DNA of 64,000 bases from the NCBI RefSeq assembly GCF_900100115.1, contig NZ_FNKL01000002.1:964988-1028987 (forward strand), given 5' to 3'. Both the position numbers and the translations under genes were made by a program. Under the pieces are notes generated by a model that saw only the letters and a list, made by a program, of their open reading frames with translations, was not told where the DNA came from and ran no database searches. The stretch is from Chryseobacterium soldanellicola. Its GTDB lineage: Bacteria > Bacteroidota > Bacteroidia > Flavobacteriales > Weeksellaceae. Shown one piece after another: positions 9,004 to 16,656 of the stretch (positions are counted from its first letter, which is position 1; every line of letters begins with the position of its first letter).

Positions 9004-9609
9004 TTATTTTTTCGTATTAAAAGTATAATAAACTCCCGCCTGAAGCAAAACATTAGTCCTGTTTTCATCGCCACTGTAAGCAACTTCTACAATTCCTTTT
9101 TTTACTCTTGCTTCAATTCCAAAATTGTTGGTAATATCATAGCCTACGCCCAACAAAAAGCCCAAATCAACATTATTAGAAGGATTAAATCCGTTGTCTT
9201 CTAACGCAAAATCAATTGAAGGTCCTACATGAATATTGAATTTCTGGAAATAAAATTTATTGACAAGCTGTAATGACAGGTACGAGATTTTTGGCTCGTA
9301 AGTTTCATTGGCTACTTTTATTTTGCTTCCCTGTCTGGAATAATTAAGTTCAGGCTGAAGGGCGTAAAACTTTGCAAATCTGATGTTTCCGAAAAAACCG
9401 ACATAAAAATCTGCTATAAAATCTGTTTCCTCTTTTTGATAATTTGAATAATAGGGATCAGGCTCTTCGTCAAACCAGTTATAAATGCCATTATCAGATT
9501 GGGTAAATTTTGCAAGATTTAAACCTGCCCTGATTCCCGGACTAAAAGTTACCTGAGCGAAAGACAGGCTTGAAATCAAGATGATGAGTAAAAAAGTTAG
9601 CTTTTTCAT
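9004..9609 (-). CDS. Outer membrane beta-barrel protein (PorT-like family)
   Basis: 201 residues with a signal peptide (MKKLTFLLIILISSLSFAQ) followed by alternating amphipathic beta strands rich in aromatic residues (YALQPELNYSRQGSKI, YGFLLGVGYDITNNFGIEAR-like pattern), ending in YYTFNTKK. This is the pattern of small PorT-type outer membrane barrels of Bacteroidota. It sits 3 nt after the dehydratase gene on the coding strand and 6 nt from the lipoprotein gene. In a pigment operon whose product accumulates in the outer membrane, a barrel could help insertion; this is inference. Confidence 0.75.
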   Translation of the reverse strand: MKKLTFLLIILISSLSFAQVTFSPGIRAGLNLAKFTQSDNGIYNWFDEEPDPYYSNYQKEETDFIADFYVGFFGNIRFAKFYALQPELNYSRQGSKIKVANETYEPKISYLSLQLVNKFYFQKFNIHVGPSIDFALEDNGFNPSNNVDLGFLLGVGYDITNNFGIEARVKKGIVEVAYSGDENRTNVLLQAGVYYTFNTKK

Positions 9610-9615
9610 GTTAAA

Positions 9616-10251
9616 TTATTCAGTTTCGGTTATTTGAAATAGTTTTATATTGATTTTGAAATCTTTATGTTGAAGACTCAAACTATCCGCGAAGATATGT
9701 TTTTTTGCATCAAAAGTAAAATCGATTTTCTCTTTGTTGTTTTTTGTATAAATAATATGTTTTAACAAATTATTTTCTTTGTTAAAGAACAGATAATACC
9801 TTTTTTTATCAACTTTTGAGAGATAGATCTTAGAATTTTCGTTTTCAAAACTTTCGCTTACAGGATATTTTTGTTTTAACAATTGTTGAAAGTCATTCTT
9901 TAAAAAATTAATAACAATTTTTTTATCTAAATCCGGAAGCACATAGTTCAACTTAAAATTATTACCTGAAACCTCAAAATCAATTAATTTATTTCCAAAA
10001 TCAGAAGTTAATGCTACGCGATGAGTGTTTTCGTTGATTTTTTTAATAATTAAAATGCCGCTTACATGATTTTTATAAATATCCATCTGGCATTTATAAA
10101 CATAATCTTCATTGGATGAAAAGTATAAATTTTCAACCGTTTGCTCGGAATTTGGTACAGATTTTACGCCTGTGAGTTTATACGTTTTACACGAAACAAA
10201 CAGTAAAAAAATCAGGCTATAAAGAAAACTCTGAAGCAGGAATGGGCGCAT
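9616..10251 (-). CDS. Pigment-operon lipoprotein of unknown function
   Basis: 211 residues from the ATG at 10251; a longer frame to 10275 would need a TTG and was rejected. Lipobox FVSC gives a lipidated Cys at 21, followed by a beta-rich body (NTHRVALTSDFGNKLIDF, KKRYYLFFNKENNLLKHI) reminiscent of LolB-like or lipoprotein-sorting folds. Its start lies inside the 3' end of the LolA-like gene (35-nt overlap), so translation is probably coupled. A LolA-like carrier next to a lipoprotein partner suggests periplasmic transfer of the lipophilic pigment, by analogy with LolA/LolB. No direct motif proves this. Confidence 0.65.
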   Translation of the reverse strand: MRPFLLQSFLYSLIFLLFVSCKTYKLTGVKSVPNSEQTVENLYFSSNEDYVYKCQMDIYKNHVSGILIIKKINENTHRVALTSDFGNKLIDFEVSGNNFKLNYVLPDLDKKIVINFLKNDFQQLLKQKYPVSESFENENSKIYLSKVDKKRYYLFFNKENNLLKHIIYTKNNKEKIDFTFDAKKHIFADSLSLQHKDFKINIKLFQITETE

Positions 10252-10843
10252 TGATCTTAGTGTTTTTAAAAACAATATTGGTAGTGTCTCCCGAAGCTTC
10301 CGTCATATTGACCTGAGAAACTGTCGTTTGGCTTTTCGGAAAATACAATTCAATCTGCTTAATGTATTTCAGTAGCTGAGCAGATTTGGGAGTAAATTTT
10401 GCAATGTTAAAATTTCCGTTTTTAAAATAACTCACTGAAAATTCAGGATCATTGAACATTTTCCCGTTTGAGCTTCCAACGATCAATTTATTGATTTTTT
10501 CGAAAGTTTTGCTTTTTGCATCGACAGAAGATTTTTTCCCCTGATCGTTAATAAAAATTTTATTGTCCTTGAATATAATGCTGTACTGATAAGGCTTGGT
10601 GTATTTCCAGCTTAAAATATTTGGCGTTTTTAGGGACATTCTTCCGTAAGTGACAATACTTTTATCCAAAAAATCCATTTTCTTGGTTTGGATAAAATCA
10701 CTTTGTAAAGTTTTTATTTCCTTCGTTTCAGATGAAACTTTTGTTACAAAAGCCTTTGCTTCAGGGCTTGTCATTGCTGTATTTTGAGCAAAAAAGAAGC
10801 CTGAAATCAATAGAAATACTCCAAAAGCAATATTTTTAATCAT
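10217..10843 (-). CDS. LolA-like outer membrane lipoprotein carrier
   Basis: A 208-residue periplasmic protein with a signal peptide (FGVFLLISGFFFAQ). The body fits the LolA fold: LQSDFIQTKKMDFLDK, GRMSLKTPNILSWKYTKPYQYSI and KQIELYFPKS. LolA-like proteins carry lipids or lipoproteins from inner to outer membrane; paralogues inside aryl polyene/flexirubin clusters are thought to carry pigment or its lipid form. It is probably not the housekeeping lolA, given its position. It overlaps the following lipoprotein gene and has an 82-nt gap to the deacetylase gene upstream. Confidence 0.8.
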   Translation of the reverse strand: MIKNIAFGVFLLISGFFFAQNTAMTSPEAKAFVTKVSSETKEIKTLQSDFIQTKKMDFLDKSIVTYGRMSLKTPNILSWKYTKPYQYSIIFKDNKIFINDQGKKSSVDAKSKTFEKINKLIVGSSNGKMFNDPEFSVSYFKNGNFNIAKFTPKSAQLLKYIKQIELYFPKSQTTVSQVNMTEASGDTTNIVFKNTKINAPIPASEFSL

Positions 10844-10873
10844 TTTTTATAAATTCGGTTTATTTTAATTTAA

Positions 10874-10917
10874 ATTGGATTTTATCCAATTCTTCGTTAA
10901 GTCGTCCCTTCGGGACT
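10874..10917. repeat. Two small hairpins in the gap before the LolA-like gene
   Basis: ATTGGAT at 10874-10880 pairs with ATCCAAT at 10884-10890, and the TCCC-TTC-GGGA core at 10905-10915 is flanked by AAGT/ACTT. The second resembles a common short flavobacterial repeat (TCCCTTCGGGA). Neither is followed by a convincing T-run, so a weak internal terminator or RNA-processing site is possible but unsupported. Confidence 0.4.
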
Positions 10918-10925
10918 TCCTGTCG

Positions 10926-11666
10926 TTACTTTTTATCACTATCAATAGTAAAAGTTGAGTAGTTTTTCTCCTTCAAAAATACTAATAAATCTTTCAACAC
11001 ATGATACGTTTTTTCTGAAGTATCGTGAAGAAGAATGATGCTTCCTTTTTTTAATCTTTTAGTGACTTTTCTGTAAATTTTTTTCTCATCGTCGGTTACC
11101 GTATCCAAAGAGCGGACATTCCAGCCGATGCTTTTTTTGTGCGTTTTTTTAATCGCTTTTGCAATATTGGGATTGGTAACACCGAAAGGAGGGCGATATA
11201 AATTGGTTTGTATATTGCCGATTTTAGAAATGATTTCATCACATTTTTCAATTTCTTCAACCATCTTGGAAGTTGATAAAAATCCGGTATTGTTGGAATG
11301 TGAAAGCGTATGGTTTCCAACCGTGTGGCCTTCAGCAATTATTCTCTGAAGAATTTCAGGATATTTTTCAATCTGTTTTCCGATGCAGAAAAAGGTTGCT
11401 TTTACTTGATTCTCTTTTAATAGATCTAGAAATTTAGGGGTAAATTCAGTTGGTCCATCATCAAATGTCAATGCTACTTCTTTAATTTTCGTTCTTTTAT
11501 GCGTAAAACTATTGACAAAATATCCTAATGTAATATCAAAAGAACCCCAGCCTAAAACCGCTATAAATCCCAGAAAACAGAAAAGATATACCAAAAACCC
11601 TCCTTGAAACGCATAAGTAAAAACGTTACAGAAAAGATAAAATAGGATAAATGGGTAGTGTTTCAT
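10926..11666 (-). CDS. Polysaccharide deacetylase family protein (NodB domain)
   Basis: 246 residues: two N-terminal hydrophobic segments (to ~45), then a NodB deacetylase domain with motif 1 TFDDGP, motif 2 GNHTLSHS, motif 3 RPPFG and motif 5 IILLHD, so the metal ligands (Asp, His, His) and base are present. Members remove N- or O-acetyl groups from polysaccharides or related molecules. Deacetylase-like genes are frequent in flexirubin clusters; what is deacetylated in pigment assembly is unknown. It is separated from the upstream ketosynthase gene by 155 nt that hold a palindromic repeat. Confidence 0.82.
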   Translation of the reverse strand: MKHYPFILFYLFCNVFTYAFQGGFLVYLFCFLGFIAVLGWGSFDITLGYFVNSFTHKRTKIKEVALTFDDGPTEFTPKFLDLLKENQVKATFFCIGKQIEKYPEILQRIIAEGHTVGNHTLSHSNNTGFLSTSKMVEEIEKCDEIISKIGNIQTNLYRPPFGVTNPNIAKAIKKTHKKSIGWNVRSLDTVTDDEKKIYRKVTKRLKKGSIILLHDTSEKTYHVLKDLLVFLKEKNYSTFTIDSDKK

Positions 11667-11715
11667 CTTTTATTGTTTTTGAATTAAATATTCATTTCCT
11701 TTAAGCGGCGTGTTT

Positions 11716-11793
11716 TTCATTCCGTAGGAATCTCGGCGTAAATTTTAACGTTGCTTAGATTCCACGCTCCATTTCGTTTAGCTCTGAATGACA
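11716..11793. repeat. Palindromic short repeat between pigment genes (GTCATTC family)
   Basis: Read on the minus strand it begins GTCATTCAGAGCTAAACGAA, continues to GGAATCT, and ends with AGATTCC and GAATGAA, the inverse of its start. It matches the copy at 546-620 in order and spacing of the conserved blocks. It fills most of the only wide gap in the operon and may form a stable RNA hairpin. Confidence 0.6.
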
Positions 11794-11820
11794 AAAAAAC
11801 TGATCGCTTTGCGTTATAAA

Positions 11821-12882
11821 TTAAGCTTTTTCCAACAAAACCAAACTATGATCATTTCCACCCAAATGATTATATAAAAGAATATTTTTAATTTCTTCTT
11901 TTTTCAATGAATTAATCATCATCACCTCCGGAATTTCCTGATTTTTCAAAATATGACAAGCCATAAATGTTGAAAAACCACTTGCTGTATTAAATTCTCC
12001 GCTCAAATGTTTGTAATATAGCAAAGCCGAATTTTGAAATAAATCCATTGCTTTTCTATAATAAACATCAGATGTTGCATCGCCGCTGAAACCTAAAATA
12101 ATGGCATCAATATCATGATTTGTTATCTTATTTTTGGCTAAAAAACCTTCAATAAACGATTGAGCTTCGTCCGGATTTAATCTGCTTCTTATTTGAATAT
12201 CAGTTAATTGAGCGTAAGAATTCTCTGTTTTATCTTTTCCTAAGACAAAAAAACTCGAGCCTTCACCCCAAATAACTCCATCTGTTGTTGAATTTAAATA
12301 ATCAACGGGAAGATTTTCTTCTTTTTTAATGGTTTTGTTTAATTTGTACAATTCCATTGTTCTTTCGGTCTGTTCGTCTGTTGAACCCACTAAAATATTC
12401 TCGGCTTCACCATCATTAATCTGCAATTTTGCATCCAAAAACGAAAATTCCAGAGACGAAGAAGTATTCACATAGGTGAAATTGTAAGCGTGGCATTGCA
12501 AACCCAAAGCAATTTGCCCTGCAACGGTATTATGAGTAGACTGAATAAAAAACGTCGGAGTCAGAAACTCTTCCTTATTATCAATCACATTTTTTAAAAA
12601 TTTTTCAGAATCCTGGGAACAGCCCATTCCTGTTCCGACAATAATGGCGTCCAGATTTTCAATTCCTGCTTCCTGTAAAGCATAATGAGAGGCTACGGAG
12701 CTCATTTTCACTGTTTTAGACATTCTTCTGATTAGTGCCGGAGGAATGAATTCTTTGTAATTGGGTTCAATAGCTTTTACAACCTGAGCTGAATTTTCAG
12801 GGCTAAGGTTTTGTGAAAAATTTTCACTTAAAGTGTCCTGAACCGAAATGCATGCTGCACCGTTAATATATACTGGAATCAT
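11821..12882 (-). CDS. Ketosynthase-like protein without catalytic Cys (chain-length-factor type)
   Basis: 353 residues from the ATG at 12882, which overlaps the upstream stop as ATGA; a longer frame to 12909 uses a non-ATG start. The thiolase fold is recognisable (VGTGMGCSQDSEKFL, HNTVAGQIALGL, DGVIWGEGSSFFVL), but the nucleophile elbow reads YVNTSSSLEFS where active enzymes have TACSS, and the GHT.GAAG motif is replaced by KHLSGEFNTASG. The Cys and both His are therefore missing. This matches chain-length-factor-like partners of a KAS in aryl polyene synthases, which pair with the active subunit encoded immediately upstream. Heterodimer formation is inferred from overlap and family precedent. 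Confidence 0.82.
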   Translation of the reverse strand: MIPVYINGAACISVQDTLSENFSQNLSPENSAQVVKAIEPNYKEFIPPALIRRMSKTVKMSSVASHYALQEAGIENLDAIIVGTGMGCSQDSEKFLKNVIDNKEEFLTPTFFIQSTHNTVAGQIALGLQCHAYNFTYVNTSSSLEFSFLDAKLQINDGEAENILVGSTDEQTERTMELYKLNKTIKKEENLPVDYLNSTTDGVIWGEGSSFFVLGKDKTENSYAQLTDIQIRSRLNPDEAQSFIEGFLAKNKITNHDIDAIILGFSGDATSDVYYRKAMDLFQNSALLYYKHLSGEFNTASGFSTFMACHILKNQEIPEVMMINSLKKEEIKNILLYNHLGGNDHSLVLLEKA

Positions 12883-14078
12883 GATTTTGAGAAAATTAAG
12901 GTTGAACAATTTCCTCCAAAACCAAATGAATTGGAAAGAACGTGATTGATATTTTTCTCTTTCAATTCTGTAACAGGTGTCAAATCAAATTCTTCCATCT
13001 TTGTTTTGAAATTCAAATTCGGGAAAATGACATTATTTTGAATCGCCAGCAATGAATAAACGGCTTCAATTCCTGCCGCTGCGGCTAGAGTATGGCCTGT
13101 AAATACTTTGGTAGAACTGAATTCCGGAACTTTGTTTTCTCCGAAAATACGAATCATTGCAATTCCTTCTGATAAATCATTATTAGGTGTTGCCGTTCCG
13201 TGAACGTTGATATAATCAATATTTTCTTTATCTAAACCGGAAACTTTTAAAGCTTTTTCCATAGCTAAATAAGCACCTTGTCCATTTTCCGAAGAAGCGG
13301 TTTGATGGTGCGCATCGTTGGCATTTCCGTAACCGGAAAGGTAGCCTAAGACTTTTTTATTTTCCTTTTTTACGATTTCGTCAGATTCCAAGACCAAAAA
13401 AGCGGCTGCTTCACCCAGATTCAGGCCTTTTCTGTCGTTATCGAAAGGGGTATTGTAAGAATCCGTAAGAATCATCAAGGTATTAAATCCATTCAAAGTA
13501 AATTTTGAAAGAGAATCTGTTCCGCCAACAATGACACGGTCTAAAACGCCGTTTTTAATCAATTTTGCGCCCATCATAATCGCATTTGCAGCAGACGAAC
13601 AAGCCGTGCTGATGGTCGAAACCATGCCTTTCAGACCTAAATAATCTGCAATCGCCAATGATGAATTTCCCGCATCATGAGAGTCGATATATTTTTGCTT
13701 TTCAGGGAAATCTTCGTAGGTGTAGAAATATTTTTCGGTAATATCCATCCCGCCCACGCTTGTTGAGGAGATTAAACCGGTTTTATATCCGTTAATATCA
13801 GAAATTCCGGCGCTTTCTACCGCTTCTTTTGCAGCAACCATACCTAATAAAGCCGTTCTTGTTACATTATTATCTTCATTAAGCTGAAGTTTTTGTGCAA
13901 GCTCTTCATTAGATAATTTTATCTCGCCGGTTTTGATATTTCCGGCATGGCGTGTTTCAAACAATTGAATGTCTGAAATTCCGTGTTTCCCGGATTTTAA
14001 CGAAATAAAATTTTCCTCCACATTGTTTCCAATGGAGGAAATGATGCCCATTCCTGTTATGGCAATTTTTTGACTCAT
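12879..14078 (-). CDS. Beta-ketoacyl-ACP synthase (KAS II type), catalytic
   Basis: 399 residues from the ATG at 14078 (MSQKIAITGMGIISSIG). The KAS triad is intact: Cys160 in STACSSAANAI, His293 in NVHGTATP and His329 in FTGHTLAAAAG. It would extend the acyl-ACP chain by condensation with malonyl-ACP. It overlaps the Cys-less paralogue by 4 nt (ATGA) and lies 83 nt from the ACP gene, so it is probably the active subunit of a KAS/CLF-like pair that builds the polyene. Length and motif spacing are normal for FabF (E. coli, 413 aa). Confidence 0.9.
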   Translation of the reverse strand: MSQKIAITGMGIISSIGNNVEENFISLKSGKHGISDIQLFETRHAGNIKTGEIKLSNEELAQKLQLNEDNNVTRTALLGMVAAKEAVESAGISDINGYKTGLISSTSVGGMDITEKYFYTYEDFPEKQKYIDSHDAGNSSLAIADYLGLKGMVSTISTACSSAANAIMMGAKLIKNGVLDRVIVGGTDSLSKFTLNGFNTLMILTDSYNTPFDNDRKGLNLGEAAAFLVLESDEIVKKENKKVLGYLSGYGNANDAHHQTASSENGQGAYLAMEKALKVSGLDKENIDYINVHGTATPNNDLSEGIAMIRIFGENKVPEFSSTKVFTGHTLAAAAGIEAVYSLLAIQNNVIFPNLNFKTKMEEFDLTPVTELKEKNINHVLSNSFGFGGNCSTLIFSKS

Positions 14079-14098
14079 CCTTTTTATAATGTAACAAC

Positions 14099-14147
14099 GT
14101 ATCAATTTAACAGTGTAACAATCTTGGTAAAATTGTTAAATTGATAC
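14099..14147. repeat. Perfect 14-bp inverted repeat beside the ACP gene
   Basis: GTATCAATTTAACA at 14099-14112 is exactly inverted at 14134-14147 with a 21-nt loop. Related text (GTTACATTGTTATATT, AATGTACCAATGTAGCAGTGT) occupies the gap on the other side of the ACP gene (about 14430-14514), so both flanks carry the same kind of repeat. Confidence 0.65.
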
Positions 14148-14161
14148 ATTGTTAGATTGAT

Positions 14162-14419
14162 TTATTTCGTTCTGTTTTCTTCAATGAATTTTGCCATTGT
14201 ATCGATCGATTGGAAAATTTCCTTTCCTTTTTTAGGATCAGCTAATTTTATTCCATATTCTTTGTCAAGAAGAACGATCAACTCTAAAGCGTCGATAGAA
14301 TCCAACCCAAGACCTCCTCCAAATAAAGGATCAGTATCTTTGATTTCTTCTATTGCAACATCTTCAAGATTAAGGACTTCAATAATTTTGTGCTTTAATT
14401 CTTCTCTTAAGTTTTCCAT
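14162..14419 (-). CDS. Acyl carrier protein
   Basis: 85 residues, acidic and helical, with the phosphopantetheine attachment motif GLDSIDALELIVLLDKEYG (Ser41). It carries the growing acyl chain for the ketosynthases and dehydratases of this operon. It is distinct from the usual housekeeping AcpP in carrying the GGGLGLDSID context, and is flanked on both sides by repeat-rich gaps of 83 and 95 nt, unlike the tight spacing elsewhere in the operon. A phosphopantetheinyl transferase to activate it is not in the window. Confidence 0.93.
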   Translation of the reverse strand: MENLREELKHKIIEVLNLEDVAIEEIKDTDPLFGGGLGLDSIDALELIVLLDKEYGIKLADPKKGKEIFQSIDTMAKFIEENRTK

Positions 14420-14514
14420 AAAAATTATTTTAATGTACCAATGTAGCAGTGTACAATTTACTAATGTGATGACTGCAAATTATTGTTACATTGTTATATT
14501 ATTAAATTGTTATA

Positions 14515-15063
14515 TTAGTTAGTCAGCAAATATACAAAAGCTTTATAACTTTCCTGATAGAGTTCTACCCAGCCGCACAACACTTTATCAGCCTTGCCGG
14601 ATTGCAATATCTGTTCTGAGTAATCGTTTAAAAATTTTTCATCAAATTCGTCCAAAACAAAAAAAGCATTCTCTGTCTGCATTTTATGTTTAATGCTGAT
14701 TTCACCCACACAAATATTAGGCAAAGTGTACACAAAAACAGCAGGACTCGGAAAATAATTTTCCTGAGAGTTAATGCTCTCCTGATATTTAAAATCAGTG
14801 TCTAAACTTGATGATTTGTTGGCAAAAACCAATGCAGTTCTGCTTTGGTCATTATCTTTTAAAATCATTTCAGAAGCGAGAAAAGCCAGTTTGCTTAAGT
14901 TATCCATTTTATGAAATTTCGGATAATTTAGTGCTAAGCTTTTATAAGCTTCTTTCGCAAAATCTGAAAAATTTTCGGTTTGGGTTTCAAAAATAATTTC
15001 GTTATTGAGAATGATTTTTGATTGTTCTATGATGCAAATGTCTGTCTTCTTCATCGTTTTCAT
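14515..15063 (-). CDS. Short ketosynthase-like protein lacking catalytic residues
   Basis: About 182 residues from the ATG at 15063 (a second ATG at 15054 is also possible). The text [46 protein letters not shown] and [13 protein letters not shown] follows the N-terminal half of a beta-ketoacyl synthase, around the place where the nucleophile elbow would be ([13 protein letters not shown]). There is no C-terminal half and no catalytic His. Genes like this are conserved in flexirubin clusters and usually named 3-oxoacyl-ACP synthase. The intact frame and tight spacing argue against a pseudogene; a structural or docking role is possible. Confidence 0.65.
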   Translation of the reverse strand: MKTMKKTDICIIEQSKIILNNEIIFETQTENFSDFAKEAYKSLALNYPKFHKMDNLSKLAFLASEMILKDNDQSRTALVFANKSSSLDTDFKYQESINSQENYFPSPAVFVYTLPNICVGEISIKHKMQTENAFFVLDEFDEKFLNDYSEQILQSGKADKVLCGWVELYQESYKAFVYLLTN

Positions 15064-15064
15064 T

Positions 15065-16234
15065 TTAACATTTTTCCAAAACAATTGCTGCATTACACCC
15101 GCCAAAACCTGACGCCGTTTTCAAAATATATTTGATTTCAGCAGATTCGTTTTCTTTTATAATATTCAAAGGCTGGGAAGTTCCCGTTTCTTCAAAGTTC
15201 TTCGATGGAATTAAGATGTTATTCAAGGCACTTTCCATAGAAATAATACTTTCCAATAAACCTGACGCGCCTAAACAGTGTCCGTAATAGCCTTTCATAC
15301 TATTCAAAGGAACATTTTGCAATTCCATTCTGTTGAAAGCGATGGCTTCCATTTCGTCGTTGTATATTGTCGCCGTTCCGTGTGCAGAAATAAAATCAAT
15401 CTGTTCCGCTGAAACTTGCGCTTCTGTCATTGCATTACTGATGCTTAAAAATAATCCATCACCGGTTCTTGATGGCCCGGAAATATGATTGGCATCGTTG
15501 ATGGCCGAGTCACCTAAGACTTTAAAACTAAATCTTTCGTTTGAGAGTGCTTCTTCACTTCGTTCCTCGCAATGACCTGTAATAAAAACTGCTGCCGTTG
15601 CTTCACCAATATTGATTCCGTTGCGGTTTTTGTCGTAAGGTTTGCAAGGTTCAGTTCCGATGGCCTGGAAAGAATTAAATCCTGAAATTACAAATTCTGA
15701 AATCTCATCTCCGGCAACGACAAAAGCATCTTTGTATTTTCCTGCCTGAATCATATTTTTTGCAATCGCAATCGCCATTACTCCGGAAACGCAGGCGTTG
15801 GAAACAACAATAGGTTTTGTTTTAAATCCGAAAAAATCCGCAATTTTCTGCGCCAGATTGGAAAGAAAAACGCTTTCCGGTAAAGCCGTCTGGTTTTTTA
15901 ATGAACTGATATTTCCTTTTGTTGTTGATAAAATAAAAGCGGTTTCTCCTGAAATTTGATGTTTTTCAACTAAAGGTTTTAAACTGAGCAAAAACATTTT
16001 TTCAAGCCTTGTGAAATTCGTATTGTCATTCTGAGCGGAGTCGATGAATCTGTTGAATTCTTCTTCCAGTTTTTCTGAATTAATCATAGAAACGTAAAAA
16101 GGCTCCTGATTTTCTATGATTTTATGTAAAGCTACGCCGGATTTTCCTTCCAAAAGGGCATTCCAATTGGAGGAAACATCAAAACCTAAAGGCGTGACGC
16201 AGTTGTAATCTGTAATGTAAACCGGCTTTCTCAT
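15065..16234 (-). CDS. Beta-ketoacyl-ACP synthase, catalytic, with two repeat-derived insertions
   Basis: 389 residues. The triad is present: Cys148 in [12 protein letters not shown], His285 in [11 protein letters not shown] and His319 in [10 protein letters not shown]. It is the second active KAS of the operon and could start or extend the polyene chain, or supply the resorcinol precursors. Two segments look foreign to the family: FIDSAQNDN (about 62-70) and [15 protein letters not shown] (about 219-233). Both are translations of known-type short palindromic repeats (16025-16050 and 15541-15580), kept in frame. The 3' end abuts the short KAS-like gene and the start overlaps the thioesterase stop as ATGA. 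Confidence 0.88.
   Translation of the reverse strand: MRKPVYITDYNCVTPLGFDVSSNWNALLEGKSGVALHKIIENQEPFYVSMINSEKLEEEFNRFIDSAQNDNTNFTRLEKMFLLSLKPLVEKHQISGETAFILSTTKGNISSLKNQTALPESVFLSNLAQKIADFFGFKTKPIVVSNACVSGVMAIAIAKNMIQAGKYKDAFVVAGDEISEFVISGFNSFQAIGTEPCKPYDKNRNGINIGEATAAVFITGHCEERSEEALSNERFSFKVLGDSAINDANHISGPSRTGDGLFLSISNAMTEAQVSAEQIDFISAHGTATIYNDEMEAIAFNRMELQNVPLNSMKGYYGHCLGASGLLESIISMESALNNILIPSKNFEETGTSQPLNIIKENESAEIKYILKTASGFGGCNAAIVLEKC
15541..15580 (-). repeat. Intragenic GTCATTGCGAGGAACGAAG repeat
   Basis: On the minus strand it reads GTCATTGCGAGGAACGAAGT followed by GAAGAAGCACTCTC, a short repeat motif found in intergenic DNA of many bacteria. Here it is translated as [11 protein letters not shown] inside the ketosynthase gene without breaking the frame. 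Confidence 0.6.
16025..16050 (+). repeat. Intragenic half-copy of the GTCATTC repeat
   Basis: GTCATTCTGAGCGGAGTCGA followed by TGAATCT matches the half-site of the repeats at 546-620 and 11716-11793. Translated on the minus strand it gives RFIDSAQND inside the ketosynthase. Confidence 0.6.
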
Positions 16235-16656
16235 AATCCCATTTTATCTTTCCAAGCCTGAAAAAACTCGGGATTGTATAAACATAAATTATTCTCAGAA
16301 TCCAGAAAAACCTGAATGGTTTCTCCGCTGCACACCAATTTATTTTCCTGATTGAAAATTTCGTATTTATAGATCAGTTTTGCAGAAGTTGAATTAACAA
16401 AAGTTGTTACGATATTGAAGGTTTCACCATATTTTAAAGGAAGAAAATGTTCGCAGGTGCTTTTCACGATCGGTGTTACAAATCCTGATTTTTGAATGTC
16501 GAGATAAGTTAAGCCGTGCTGCCTTCCAAAAGCTTCTCTTCCGTCCTCGAAATAGGTAATGTAATGCCCGTGCCAGACGATTCCCAAAGGGTCTGTCTCA
16601 TTGAATCTTACACGTACTTCTTCCGTACAACTTAATATGTTTTCCTTAGACTGCAT
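16231..16656 (-). CDS. Acyl-ACP/acyl-CoA thioesterase, 4HBT (YbgC-like) family
   Basis: A 141-residue single hotdog with VRFNETDPLGIVWHGHYITY (15-34), the 4-hydroxybenzoyl-CoA thioesterase-type signature including the conserved Asp. Such enzymes hydrolyse acyl thioesters; in aryl polyene loci a thioesterase is a standard component, perhaps editing stalled ACPs or releasing product. Its 3' end overlaps the KAS gene (ATGA) and its 5' end overlaps the ABC permease by 11 nt, so translation is likely coupled. Confidence 0.83.
   Translation of the reverse strand: MQSKENILSCTEEVRVRFNETDPLGIVWHGHYITYFEDGREAFGRQHGLTYLDIQKSGFVTPIVKSTCEHFLPLKYGETFNIVTTFVNSTSAKLIYKYEIFNQENKLVCSGETIQVFLDSENNLCLYNPEFFQAWKDKMGL

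Noticed and set aside
14157..14522. 121-codon plus-strand frame over the ACP gene
   Set aside because: The ACP on the other strand has the full phosphopantetheine motif; the plus frame is its shadow extended by repeat DNA.
14515..15063. Short KAS-like gene as a pseudogene fragment
   Set aside because: The frame is intact, has tight spacing on its upstream side, and similar short genes are regular members of flexirubin loci, so a real gene is more likely.
15065..16234. Odd peptide segments in the KAS as a sign of frameshift or sequencing error
   Set aside because: The reading frame and all catalytic motifs are maintained before and after both segments; the segments match repeat DNA exactly.
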